A stretch of 64,000 bases of DNA from Labrys sp. WJW (GTDB lineage: Bacteria > Pseudomonadota > Alphaproteobacteria > Rhizobiales > Labraceae): the NCBI RefSeq assembly GCF_001676615.1, contig NZ_LYXZ01000013.1, positions 217,383-281,382 on the forward strand. The letters are read 5' to 3'. A program made the translations under genes and the position numbers. Under the pieces are notes generated by a model. It worked only from the letters and a program-made list of their open reading frames with translations. It was not told the DNA's origin and ran no database searches. Below, one piece after another: positions 8,715-17,562 of this stretch. The stretch's first letter is position 1; each line of letters begins with the position of its first letter.

Positions 8715-11700
8715 TTAGACCGCCAGCACAGCCTTTTCGCCGGGTGCCCACCCGGCCGACTGATGGCCGATCAACGAAGCATAGAAACCGCCCAGCTTCA
8801 TCAGATCACGGTGTATGCCTCGCTCCACGATCCGCCCACCCCGCATGACCAGGATTTCATCAGCCCCGAGGATCGTCGAAAGGCGATGGGCGATGATGAT
8901 GGTGGTGCGATCGACCATGAGTTCATCGAGAGCGGTTCGGACATGCGCCTCGCTCGCCGCATCGAGATGCGAGGTTGCTTCATCCAGGATCAGGACCGGT
9001 GCGTTCTTGAGGAAGGCGCGAGCGATGGATATTCGCTGCCGTTGGCCTCCGGAGAGCTGGACGCCGCGTTCGCCGACATTGGTATCGAGACCGGCAGGCA
9101 GCGACGCGACAAAACCCGCCAGGGCGGCCCGCTGAATGGCCCGGTTCAGGTCGACCTCGCTTGCGCCTGGACGCGCGAGCCGAATGTTTTCGGCCAGGGT
9201 AGCATTGAAAAGATAGGTGTCCTGCGCGACGAGCGCGATATGCTCGCGCAGACTGTCCTGCGCGATATCGCGCAGGTCGCAGCCATTGATCGTGATGCGC
9301 CCCTGCTGCGGATCCCAAAATCGGAGCATCAAATTGGCGATGGTGGTCTTGCCGGCTCCCGACGAGCCGACAAGGGCAATCCTTGCTCCGGCCGGTACCT
9401 TGAAGTCGATATTCTCGAGAACGCCCCTTTCCGTGTTGTCGTAGGAGAAGGTTACGCCTTCGAATGCCAAGGTGGATCCACCCGCTGAACGGGGCAAGAT
9501 CTTCGGGCCGTCGACGACGGGGACAGGCTCCACATGGACGGCATGGACGCGCCGCGTGGAGGCGATGGAATCGGCGAGTTGCCGTGCCGCCTGGGCGAGT
9601 TCCGATATGGGCGCAAAGGCTGCGGAAGCAAGCAGCGTGACGAGTGGCAGGAATGTCGGCTCGAACGCATGCGTGTGGATCAGCAGGGCGGCGATCATCA
9701 ACACGGATGCGGAGCCGAGAGCCGAAATCATTTCCTGCTCGGCGGTCTGGAAGGAAAGGTCCGCATTGAGAGCCACTCTTGTGCGCTGATACCCGGCGAT
9801 CTGGCTTGCGAAGAGCTTTCTGCGTATGCCGATCGCGCGAAAGGCAATGAGTTCAGCCATGCCCTGCACGGTGTCGACAACGAAGGCATTGAGCCCGCCC
9901 AGTTCGGCGCGGGCCCGGCCGCCGAGGGTATCGACCTTGCGGCGTGCGAACACCGGTGCGAGGCCGGCATAGGTCAGGAAGGGCAGGAGCACGAGAGCGG
10001 TCGGCCAGGCGATGATCGTCAGGGCGGTCAAGACCGACAGCGGCACCAGTAGCGCCACCATTGCAGGTGCCACAACATGGGCGAAGAAATACTCGACCGT
10101 CTCGACATCCTGGGTGCCGAGCGAGATGAGGTCACCGGAGCGGCGCTTGAGCAGGTAGGCCGGTGCGCGCTTTTCCAACGCCAGATAGAGATCGACCCTC
10201 ATCCGGGCAAGCAGCCTGTAAGCCATGTCATGCGATCGCCAGGATTCGTTCCATTGCAGGAAGGCCGCGAATGGCACCAGTGCCGCCATCCACAGAAGGT
10301 ATGGGCCGAACGATGAGCCCGTCTTGATTGCCGCGACCGTCAGGGCACTGAGTGCGCTGACGCCGACCAGGGCGTAGACACGCCCCACGCCCGAGGTGAC
10401 GGTCAGGATCAACTGCCGGCGCCAGGGCCCGATCAGGCTGAAAAGCGTTGCAAGGGTCTGGAACGGCGTGAGACCCGAGGCAATCCTCTCGCCCTCGGTC
10501 AGCTGAGGTTTTGGGGAAGGAGCCTGGAGGATATCCGCTGCGTTCGCCTCCGGCGTTCGCCGGCCCGTATCAAAGTCGAGCACCGTATCGTGCGCGCTGA
10601 ACGCGGCCTGCTCGGCCATCAGTTTGCGGTATGGACCGTCGCGACCGATGAGCTCGGCATGCGTGCCGCTATCGGCAATACCACCGTCGGCGACCACGAT
10701 GATGCGATCGGCGTTGATCACGCTCGACAGCCGATGAGCGAGAACAATCGTCGTTCGCTGCCTGGCAAGGTCATCGAGGGCGGTCTGGATAAGGCTTTCG
10801 TTTTCGGCATCGACCGACGACAAGGCTTCGTCGAGAACGAGGATGGGGGCGTCGCGCAAAATGGCGCGCGCAATTGCAATGCGCTGCCGCTGGCCGCCGG
10901 AAAGGCGCAGGCCGCGTTCCCCGATGATGGTCCCATAGCCACGCGGCAGCGCGGTGATGAACCCGTGAGCATTGGCGGCGCGCGCCGCCGCCTTCACCTG
11001 TTCGGTCGTCGCATCGGGTCGCGCAATAAGGATGTTGTCCTCGACCGTTCCATAGAAGAGGTAGGTATCCTGCTGCACGACGGCGATCTGTTCGCGGATA
11101 TGATCGGCGGCAAGCGTCGTGGCGTCCCGCCCGCCAAGGCGGATCATGCCGGCATCGGGATCGTAGAACCGCAGCAGAAGCTTGACGATTGTCGATTTAC
11201 CCGAGCCGCTGTGGCCGACGATCCCCAGGCGTTCGCCGGCCTTGACCTCGAACGAGATACCCTTCAGGGCGACGCCCCTCTCGTCGGAATAGCTGAACCG
11301 CACATCGTCAAAGCCGATCGAAGGCTCCAGTTTTGGACAAGCGGACGTCTCACGCGGTTGCCGCGGCGGCTTTGCCTGCAGCAATGCCTTGATTCCCGCG
11401 GCCGCCGCATTGGCCACCATTCCGCGATGGAGCAGGGTACGCAGATCCCGCTGGGGGCGGAACACTTCGGTCCCCGTCATCAGAACGATCAGCAGCGCTT
11501 CGATGCTCATTTCGCCATGACTGACGCGCCAGGCCCCGAGTGCGACGGCGGCGGACGCACCGCCGGCAATGGCGAGGTCCGTCAGCGCCCGGCTCATCAG
11601 GCTGGCCTGTAAGACGAACAGCGTGCTTTCCGCCAATTGGTTCGCTTTCAGCCTAAGCCGCTCGCCGAATGCCGCGCTCTGCCCGAAGGCCTTGAGTGTC

Positions 11701-12329
11701 GGCAAGCCCTGGACCGCATCCAGGAAATCGGCGCCGAACGCTTTGAAGGAGCGCACGCGTCGCATCGTCGACTCCTCGCCAATGCGCTTGAGAACCACCG
11801 GGAAAACCAAGGCGAGGATGGCTGCGCCCGAGATTACCGCCGCTACCGGGACATCCCAGAACGACAGAACGGCAAACAGCAAAACCGGTGCGAGCAGAGC
11901 GATAGCCAGTTGCGGGAGAAACTGGCCGAAAAAGGTCTGCAATTGTTCGACGCCATCGATTGTCGAGAGGGCTATGCTGCCCGTCCGCCGTTCGGCGAGC
12001 CAGGCAGGCCCGAGCTCAACGATATGGTCGTAGAGGTTAAGCCTCATCCGGTCCTGAACCTGCGCCGCCGTGCCGTGCGCCACCATCGCGCGCCAATATT
12101 CCAGGCCCATGCGCGATAGGATGACCGCCACGAGCAGACCGATCGCGATCATCAGATCGGGCAGTGGGGTACCTTCGAATAGGCGCGCGATCAGCCAGCC
12201 TAGGATGGCGAACCTTGCGATTCCGAGTGCAAGAGAGAGAAATCCAAGCGCCACGGCCATGGCGATGCGAACCCGAAATCCCCTTGTCGCCGTCCAGAGT
12301 TGCGCGTCAAAATGCATGTCGAGGCCCAT
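8715..12329 (-). CDS. fused double ABC exporter-fold transporter (YbtPQ/IrtAB or CydDC-like)
   Basis: One polypeptide of about 1204 residues holds two full TMD-NBD halves. Half 1 has Walker A GHSGSGKS (about 372-379) and LSGGQ (476-480). Half 2 has Walker A GSSGAGKT (988-995) and LSGGQ (1092-1096). Each half has six membrane helices. I prefer the ATG at 12329, because the upstream GTG at 12359 falls inside a candidate operator. The fold is that of exporters, but members such as YbtPQ and IrtAB import siderophores. The place between two siderophore modules and after a Nik/Dpp importer favours that role; CydDC-like thiol export is the alternative. I infer the role from context only. Confidence 0.85.
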   Translation of the reverse strand: MGLDMHFDAQLWTATRGFRVRIAMAVALGFLSLALGIARFAILGWLIARLFEGTPLPDLMIAIGLLVAVILSRMGLEYWRAMVAHGTAAQVQDRMRLNLYDHIVELGPAWLAERRTGSIALSTIDGVEQLQTFFGQFLPQLAIALLAPVLLFAVLSFWDVPVAAVISGAAILALVFPVVLKRIGEESTMRRVRSFKAFGADFLDAVQGLPTLKAFGQSAAFGERLRLKANQLAESTLFVLQASLMSRALTDLAIAGGASAAVALGAWRVSHGEMSIEALLIVLMTGTEVFRPQRDLRTLLHRGMVANAAAAGIKALLQAKPPRQPRETSACPKLEPSIGFDDVRFSYSDERGVALKGISFEVKAGERLGIVGHSGSGKSTIVKLLLRFYDPDAGMIRLGGRDATTLAADHIREQIAVVQQDTYLFYGTVEDNILIARPDATTEQVKAAARAANAHGFITALPRGYGTIIGERGLRLSGGQRQRIAIARAILRDAPILVLDEALSSVDAENESLIQTALDDLARQRTTIVLAHRLSSVINADRIIVVADGGIADSGTHAELIGRDGPYRKLMAEQAAFSAHDTVLDFDTGRRTPEANAADILQAPSPKPQLTEGERIASGLTPFQTLATLFSLIGPWRRQLILTVTSGVGRVYALVGVSALSALTVAAIKTGSSFGPYLLWMAALVPFAAFLQWNESWRSHDMAYRLLARMRVDLYLALEKRAPAYLLKRRSGDLISLGTQDVETVEYFFAHVVAPAMVALLVPLSVLTALTIIAWPTALVLLPFLTYAGLAPVFARRKVDTLGGRARAELGGLNAFVVDTVQGMAELIAFRAIGIRRKLFASQIAGYQRTRVALNADLSFQTAEQEMISALGSASVLMIAALLIHTHAFEPTFLPLVTLLASAAFAPISELAQAARQLADSIASTRRVHAVHVEPVPVVDGPKILPRSAGGSTLAFEGVTFSYDNTERGVLENIDFKVPAGARIALVGSSGAGKTTIANLMLRFWDPQQGRITINGCDLRDIAQDSLREHIALVAQDTYLFNATLAENIRLARPGASEVDLNRAIQRAALAGFVASLPAGLDTNVGERGVQLSGGQRQRISIARAFLKNAPVLILDEATSHLDAASEAHVRTALDELMVDRTTIIIAHRLSTILGADEILVMRGGRIVERGIHRDLMKLGGFYASLIGHQSAGWAPGEKAVLAV

Positions 12330-12348
12330 GAGAAGCGGTAACCTGCTT

Positions 12349-12362
12349 GTAGCTATCACTAC
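12349..12362. promoter_or_regulatory. candidate RpiR operator, copy 3
   Basis: GTAGCTATCACTAC, the exact reverse complement of the 14-mer at 17528-17541. It lies 20 bases upstream of the chosen start of the fused transporter. A weaker relative (GTAGTATCAATTAC) is at 12388-12401. This suggests that the fused transporter has its own promoter in the RpiR circuit. Confidence 0.5.
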
Positions 12363-12397
12363 GAACTCATTGCGTATAGGCCAAATTGTAGTATCAA

Positions 12398-13855
12398 TTA
12401 CGTTTTGGGATGAGGTGACGTGCCGACCGTCGACCGCGTGACGTCAAGCAAGGTCGCCGGGGAATTCTCATCCGCCACCATGAGCATCAGCCGGTCGGCC
12501 ATCGCCCTGGCCAGGTCTCGATCATGGGTGATGAGCAGGATGGCGAGTTCATCCTCGTCGGCGACCTTTCGCAGATACCGGATGACCTGCTCTTGCACCG
12601 GCGGATCGAGACGCGAGGTTGGCTCGTCGGCGATCAGCATCTTCGGCCTCATCGCCAGTATGCGGACAAGCGCCAGGCGTTGCGCTTCACCGCCGCTGAC
12701 CTGATGCGGTCGGCGGTGGAGCAGGTCTTGACGCAAGCCGAAGCGTTGCATCAATCCAGGTACTTCGCGAAAGCTGCGATCGCCGCCCGGCAGGCGACAC
12801 AGGTCCTCGAGACTGCGCCCCAGGGACTGCCAGGGTGCGAATACCCGGGTCGGATCCTGGTGAAGCTTCTGAACGAGCCGGCCGCCTTCGGCAATCGGCC
12901 GCCGCACGCTGCCGCCGAGGGGCGAGATCAAGCCGAGCAGCGTTCGGCCCAGCGTCGTCTTGCCGATGCCGCTCTTTCCCAGGAGTGCCGAAATATGTCC
13001 CGCGTGGCAGTGAAAATTCAGGTCGTCGGCAAGGATCCTGCCGCCAACGCCGATGCGCAGGCGATTGGCCTCGATCACTTTCGGTGTGTGGGATCGCTGG
13101 TAGGGTCTGCGCTCCCAGGTCGAGGGGTCACTAGCCATGTATCGACGTGCATAATCCGTCCGTGGTTCATGCAAGACGGCATCGGCCGGTCCGGATTCGA
13201 CGATCGTGTTTTCGTCGACAAAGGCGGCATGATCGGCCAGCGATCGCACCAGGGCGATATCATGGGTGATCAGGAGGATCGCGCGGCCGCTCTGGCGCAG
13301 GGTCCTGAACACCTGGGCCACGATGTCCCGCCGGTCGGCATCGAGGCCTTTCGTCGGTTCGTCCGCAAGGACGATCCCGGCCCGCGTCACCGAGGCAATC
13401 GACGCCATCACGCGCTGGGCCATGCCACCGGATAATTCGAAGGGGCGTTTACGATGATGCTCGGTGTCGAGTTGCATCGCCGACAGCGCGGCGGCGGCTT
13501 CGTCCGATCGTCGGGGCGAAGCAATCTGCTCGGCGACCTGAGCCTTCGCACTCAACAAGGGCGCGAGCGCGTCGAGCGGTTCCTGAGGCAGCAGGAAGAG
13601 ATCTTTCGCCCAGAGTGACCGAAGCGCGTCGCGGTCGGCTGCGCTGTAGGTACGGCCGTTGACGACGATGCGGCCGGTGACGGCGACCCCGCTTGGGGCG
13701 AGCCCCATGATCGCGCTGCCGATAAGGCTTTTGCCGCTGCCGGTTTCACCCAGGATGGCCAGGATTTCCCCGGCGGCGAGACCCAGGGAGACATTCTCGA
13801 CGATGACGCGGTCAGACGTTGCGATGGTGAGTTGTTCGACGACAAGGCTGTTCAC
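12398..13855 (-). CDS. double ATP-binding protein of a Nik/Dpp-type importer
   Basis: A 485-residue fusion of two Opp/Dpp-type ATPases that elsewhere are separate proteins (DppD/DppF, NikD/NikE). NBD1 has Walker A GETGSGKS (about 36-43), LSGGMAQR and VLADEPTKGLD. NBD2 has Walker A GKSGIGKT (about 290-297), VSGGEAQRLALVRIL and LIADEPTSRLD. It starts at a GTG directly after the TGA of the upstream permease gene. It would energise the two permeases for uptake of a small peptide, nickel chelate or opine-type metallophore. Confidence 0.9.
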   Translation of the reverse strand: MNSLVVEQLTIATSDRVIVENVSLGLAAGEILAILGETGSGKSLIGSAIMGLAPSGVAVTGRIVVNGRTYSAADRDALRSLWAKDLFLLPQEPLDALAPLLSAKAQVAEQIASPRRSDEAAAALSAMQLDTEHHRKRPFELSGGMAQRVMASIASVTRAGIVLADEPTKGLDADRRDIVAQVFRTLRQSGRAILLITHDIALVRSLADHAAFVDENTIVESGPADAVLHEPRTDYARRYMASDPSTWERRPYQRSHTPKVIEANRLRIGVGGRILADDLNFHCHAGHISALLGKSGIGKTTLGRTLLGLISPLGGSVRRPIAEGGRLVQKLHQDPTRVFAPWQSLGRSLEDLCRLPGGDRSFREVPGLMQRFGLRQDLLHRRPHQVSGGEAQRLALVRILAMRPKMLIADEPTSRLDPPVQEQVIRYLRKVADEDELAILLITHDRDLARAMADRLMLMVADENSPATLLDVTRSTVGTSPHPKT

Positions 13856-14713
13856 TCAAGCGGCCTCCTCTATCCCCTGGCGTCTTGCGCTGTAATACTC
13901 GCCGATCAGCGTTGCCGAGAGCGTGCAAGCCAGAATGGCTGTGGCCGGTGCCAGCACCATATGCGGAGAGGTGCGGAAGAAGGTCATGGTTCCGGCGATC
14001 ATCGCGCCCCATTCGGCATCCGGCGGTCGAAGGCCGAGACCCAGGAAGCCGACGGACGAGATGGTAAGAACGTTGGCGCCGACGGCAAGCGCCCCCAGGG
14101 ATGCCAGATAGGGGACGATCGCCGGCAGAACATGCGTGCGGAATATGTAGGCGGAGCCGAAACCGAGCAGCCGGGATGCCTCGACGTGGTCGGTCGCCAG
14201 CTCGCGTGCCGTGATGGCCGTGGTGAGACGAGCGAAGCCCGGCCATTGCGACATCCACAGGCCGAAGACGATCGGGCCGATACCGCCGCCCAGCAGGCCC
14301 GAGACGAGGATGACGAACAACAGGCTGGGGCAGGCTATGATCACGTCGGATAGCCGCATCACCACCTGCCGGATCCAGCCGGTGTGAAAGGCGGCGACGA
14401 ATCCGAGCGCGAGACCGGTGGCGAGCGAGGCGAGGACACCGGCAGCCGCAATTCCCAGCGAGATGCGGGTTCCCGAGATTATCCGGGCCGCGATGCTTCG
14501 CCCGAGATTATCGGCGCCGAGGCGATATTCGGCCGATGGCGGTGCATAGGCGGCGGCCAGGACCTGGCGGTTTGGGTCGACTGTCAGCATCGACGGCCCG
14601 AACAAGGCAATGAGCAGCATCGCGCCCAAGGGCAGGAAACCGAAAAGCAGGACGGCGAGCGGCGGTCGGCTCCGACGTATTATGGGGGATCGATCAGGCA
14701 ACGGTACCGTCAT
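13856..14713 (-). CDS. Nik/Dpp-type permease, NikC/DppC-like
   Basis: A 285-residue permease. The start is the ATG at 14713, which overlaps the stop of the preceding permease as ATGA; the frame remains open upstream but that part does not resemble the family. An N-terminal helix is followed by DPxR-like VDPNRQVLAAAY and the GADNLGRSIAARII motif typical of DppC. The EAA loop is ASRLLGFGSAYIFRTHVLPAI, which docks on the ATPase. Five to six membrane helices are seen. It forms the channel with the NikB-like protein encoded just upstream. Confidence 0.9.
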   Translation of the reverse strand: MTVPLPDRSPIIRRSRPPLAVLLFGFLPLGAMLLIALFGPSMLTVDPNRQVLAAAYAPPSAEYRLGADNLGRSIAARIISGTRISLGIAAAGVLASLATGLALGFVAAFHTGWIRQVVMRLSDVIIACPSLLFVILVSGLLGGGIGPIVFGLWMSQWPGFARLTTAITARELATDHVEASRLLGFGSAYIFRTHVLPAIVPYLASLGALAVGANVLTISSVGFLGLGLRPPDAEWGAMIAGTMTFFRTSPHMVLAPATAILACTLSATLIGEYYSARRQGIEEAA

Positions 14714-15672
14714 GGTTGCCGCCTTGCCGTAGCCAACCGCGGATCGAGCAGTTGCACGGTGACGTCGCTGAAACCATTGACGACGACCACGCCGATGCCG
14801 ATGAGAAGCCCTGCGCCCATGGCCATGGGTATGTCCGCGGCGAGCACGCTGTCGATCAGCTGGGTTCCCAGGCCATCGAGATTGAACAGCACGTCGATGA
14901 CGACCAAGCCACCGATCGTATGGGCCACCAACGGCCCGAAATAAGCGATGACGGGCACGAGGGTCGGCCGCAGCGCGTGCATGAAGGTTATTCGCAACCA
15001 ACTTTGCCCTTTTATCCGCCCATAGGTTGGATAGAAATCCTGCATCGTTCGAACCACTGCGTTGCGGGCAACGCGCGAAAGATCCGGCAGCAGCGCCAGA
15101 GCGAGTGTTGCCGAGGGCAGGATCGAATATCCGGGCTGATGATGGCCCGCTGCCGGCAGCCATCGCAGACTGATGGCGAACGTGGTGATCAGGATGATCC
15201 CGAGCAGAAATGACGGCACGGACGACAGGATTGCGGAAACGAGGAGAAATCCCCGATCGACGATGCCGTCGCGCCGCATGCCTGCCGCAAAGCCAATGGC
15301 CAGGCTGAGAACCAGGGCCGCGCCAACGCCGATGATGGCGACATTTGCAGTCGTCTGGAAGCTGCGCCAGATCTCAGTGGCAACCTCTCGTCCACTGACC
15401 ATCGACCGCCCCAACTGGCCGGTCAGCGCCGAGCCGATCCACCACCCGTATTGCACGATGATGGGCCGATCCAGCCCCGCGACCTGGCGAGCCTGATCCA
15501 CCGCCTGCAAGGAGAGACGCTCGCTGTAACGCGCTTCGGCAATGCGAAACGCGATGTCGCCAGGTGCCGTCTGTGCGGCGACGAATGCGAGGCTGGCGAC
15601 CGCGAGGGCAACTCCCAGCGCCGCCAGCAGATGACCGACGACGACCCCGGCAACACTGCGAAAGGGCGACAC
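14710..15672 (-). CDS. Nik/Dpp-type permease, NikB/DppB-like
   Basis: A 320-residue permease starting at GTG, two bases after the binding-protein stop. It has the family order: N-terminal helix, periplasmic region with the APGD motif (AAQTAPGDIAFRIA), then five helices. The late motif is FMHALRPTLVPVIAYFGPL, with NLDGLGTQLIDSV at the end, typical of DppB/NikB. It would pair with the NikC-like permease. Tight packing of all four importer genes supports one transcript. Confidence 0.9.
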   Translation of the reverse strand: MSPFRSVAGVVVGHLLAALGVALAVASLAFVAAQTAPGDIAFRIAEARYSERLSLQAVDQARQVAGLDRPIIVQYGWWIGSALTGQLGRSMVSGREVATEIWRSFQTTANVAIIGVGAALVLSLAIGFAAGMRRDGIVDRGFLLVSAILSSVPSFLLGIILITTFAISLRWLPAAGHHQPGYSILPSATLALALLPDLSRVARNAVVRTMQDFYPTYGRIKGQSWLRITFMHALRPTLVPVIAYFGPLVAHTIGGLVVIDVLFNLDGLGTQLIDSVLAADIPMAMGAGLLIGIGVVVVNGFSDVTVQLLDPRLATARRQP

Positions 15673-15674
15673 GC

Positions 15675-17234
15675 TCAGTCAGCCCATTTGACGCGATCGA
15701 TCCAGAAGCTCAATTCCAGGGCGTCGACCGGCACGCTGTCGTATTCTATCCGATCGGATATCGAGACGTTGTAGTCGTACCAGACCAGCGGCAGGACCGG
15801 CAGGTCGCCGTTGGCGAGGGTTCGAATCTTGTCGTGGGCTGCCGCGCGATCGGCTTCCTTCGTGGCGGCAAGATAGTCGTTGAGGGCGCTTTCCAGCTTG
15901 GGATTGTGATAGTTGATGCCACCCCACACGGCTTTCTGCGCAGTTGCTTTGCCATAATCCACGAGCAGGGTGGCCACGGGATCGGGTACCGCGCCATAGT
16001 TGCGCCGGGTAAGGCCGAAGACAAAACTGCCATTGGCGACGGATTCCAGGACCTGTGCCTGGCTGCCATTCTCCAGGAGAACCTCGATACCGACTTCGGC
16101 GAGCTGTGCCTGGATCGCCTGCACCAGCGGTGTCATTTCCGGCTGTTTTCCAACGATGACCATGAAGGAGAAACGCTTTCCCTGGCGGGCAAGGATGCCA
16201 TCTGGTCCCGGAGCCCAGTCCGCCCCCGCCAACAACCGCTTGGCTTCCTCGACATTGCGTTCGATTGGAGGCAGGTTGGCATCGTGCCAGCCTGGAAACG
16301 CTGGCGAGAAGAGTTGGTTGGCGGCTGCCTTGGGATTGCGGAACAGGGCCGCGGCAATGCCTTGCCGGTCGAGCGCAAGCGAGACAGCCCTGCGAACCGC
16401 CACGTCATCGAACCGACTATCGCCGGCATTGTAGATCGGCCCCAGAATACGCGCGGTCTGAACCTGCTTGATACGGACCCCTCCGCTGCCCTCCACTCTA
16501 TCGCGCAGGACTTGCGGCAGACCCAACACGAGATCCGCCTGTCCCGCCTCGGCCATGTTGGCGATCGTGTCGGGCGAGGTGGCGCCGGTGAAATGAACCT
16601 TGGAAATGTTCGCTGGGGTGCCCCAGTAGTCAGGAAAGGCCTCCAGATCCACGGAGGTCTTGCCGTCGATATTGGTGATCCGATAGGGGCCGGTGCCGAT
16701 TATCTGGGTCACCGTGCCGTCCTTGGCATAGGCTGACGGCGCCAGGATGATGGCGGCACCGTCCGTAAAAAAGGCTGGCAGGAGACTGAACGGCCGCTCG
16801 AGGGCGATGACCACCGTCTGGCCCTCGGCGCTGACGGACGCAATTGGCAGCTGCGAGACCATCTCCGTATTGTTGCGGGACTTGCGCTGCATATTGATGG
16901 CATCCCGGACCAATCCGGGACTCAGCACGGATCCATCATGGAAGCGCACGCCCTCGCGGATCGAAAAGGACCAGATCAATCCGTCGTCGCTGACTGACCA
17001 GCTTCTGGCGAGCTCCGGAGCCAGGTTGCCCCGGGGGTCGGTTCCGACCAGCGTTTCGGCGACGCGCAACCGGCGGAAATGGTAGCCCGTGTCGTCTGGC
17101 ATCAGACTGGTGATCTCGCGAGGCGAGACGATCTGAAGAATGCGATCCTGCCTTGCCCAAGCCGAGCGACCGAGCACGACGGCGGCGGTGCCGAGCGCCA
17201 GGGGTGCGGTAAGCACCGCTCTTCTGGACATCAT
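15675..17234 (-). CDS. Tat-exported peptide/nickel-type solute-binding protein (SBP family 5)
   Basis: A 519-residue family-5 binding protein. I choose the ATG at 17234 because GGGAG lies just upstream and a twin-arginine signal (SRRAVLTAPLALG) follows at once, with cleavage near SAWA. Family features are LVGTDPRGNLAPELARSW, SIREGVRFHDGSVLS and GTGPYRI. These proteins bind peptides, nickel chelates or opine metallophores. Lying between ferric-siderophore modules, it more likely handles a metallophore than a nutrient peptide, but the sequence cannot decide this. Confidence 0.88.
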   Translation of the reverse strand: MMSRRAVLTAPLALGTAAVVLGRSAWARQDRILQIVSPREITSLMPDDTGYHFRRLRVAETLVGTDPRGNLAPELARSWSVSDDGLIWSFSIREGVRFHDGSVLSPGLVRDAINMQRKSRNNTEMVSQLPIASVSAEGQTVVIALERPFSLLPAFFTDGAAIILAPSAYAKDGTVTQIIGTGPYRITNIDGKTSVDLEAFPDYWGTPANISKVHFTGATSPDTIANMAEAGQADLVLGLPQVLRDRVEGSGGVRIKQVQTARILGPIYNAGDSRFDDVAVRRAVSLALDRQGIAAALFRNPKAAANQLFSPAFPGWHDANLPPIERNVEEAKRLLAGADWAPGPDGILARQGKRFSFMVIVGKQPEMTPLVQAIQAQLAEVGIEVLLENGSQAQVLESVANGSFVFGLTRRNYGAVPDPVATLLVDYGKATAQKAVWGGINYHNPKLESALNDYLAATKEADRAAAHDKIRTLANGDLPVLPLVWYDYNVSISDRIEYDSVPVDALELSFWIDRVKWAD

Positions 17235-17356
17235 GGATGAGGCTCCCGGAATGTGCGGGGGCATGATCGCGATGCCGGATAGAGGTTGCCGGTTCCGGGC
17301 AACCCGTTTTTTCCGGCCCATCACAACTTTTGGCCGCCACTCGATCACTATCTTGC

Positions 17357-17370
17357 GTAGTGACAGCTAC
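17357..17370. promoter_or_regulatory. candidate RpiR operator, copy 1
   Basis: GTAGTGACAGCTAC, about 120 bases upstream of the binding-protein start. It differs by one base from copy 2 at 17528-17541. Its ends (GTAG/CTAC) are inverted, as expected for a dimeric regulator. Confidence 0.5.
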
Positions 17371-17527
17371 CATTCCTATTCACCTTAATCAAGGTAAAGC
17401 TATTTAATTCATAAGTTAAAATCGTTCTAATCTACGCAATATTGACAATTTGGCTGCTTGGTAATTGGAGAAATACGTATAGCTGGAACCGAGGCGAACG
17501 GGGTGCCGGCCAGGACCGGATGGAAAT

Positions 17528-17541
17528 GTAGTGATAGCTAC
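17528..17541. promoter_or_regulatory. candidate RpiR operator, copy 2
   Basis: GTAGTGATAGCTAC, just after the rpiR stop. Its exact reverse complement is found before the fused transporter at 12349-12362. Confidence 0.5.
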
Positions 17542-17562
17542 GTTCCGGCCGGAGCTCGGGCA

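Larger units (their letters stand above)
17235..17562. other. 328-bp AT-rich regulatory interval of the RpiR/importer unit
   Basis: No gene. The stretch is much AT-richer than its surroundings and lies between the rpiR stop and the binding-protein start. It holds two copies of a 14-base motif (listed separately) and a short palindrome, ACCTT-AATC-AAGGT, at 17382-17395. It is the probable promoter region of the importer. Confidence 0.55.
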
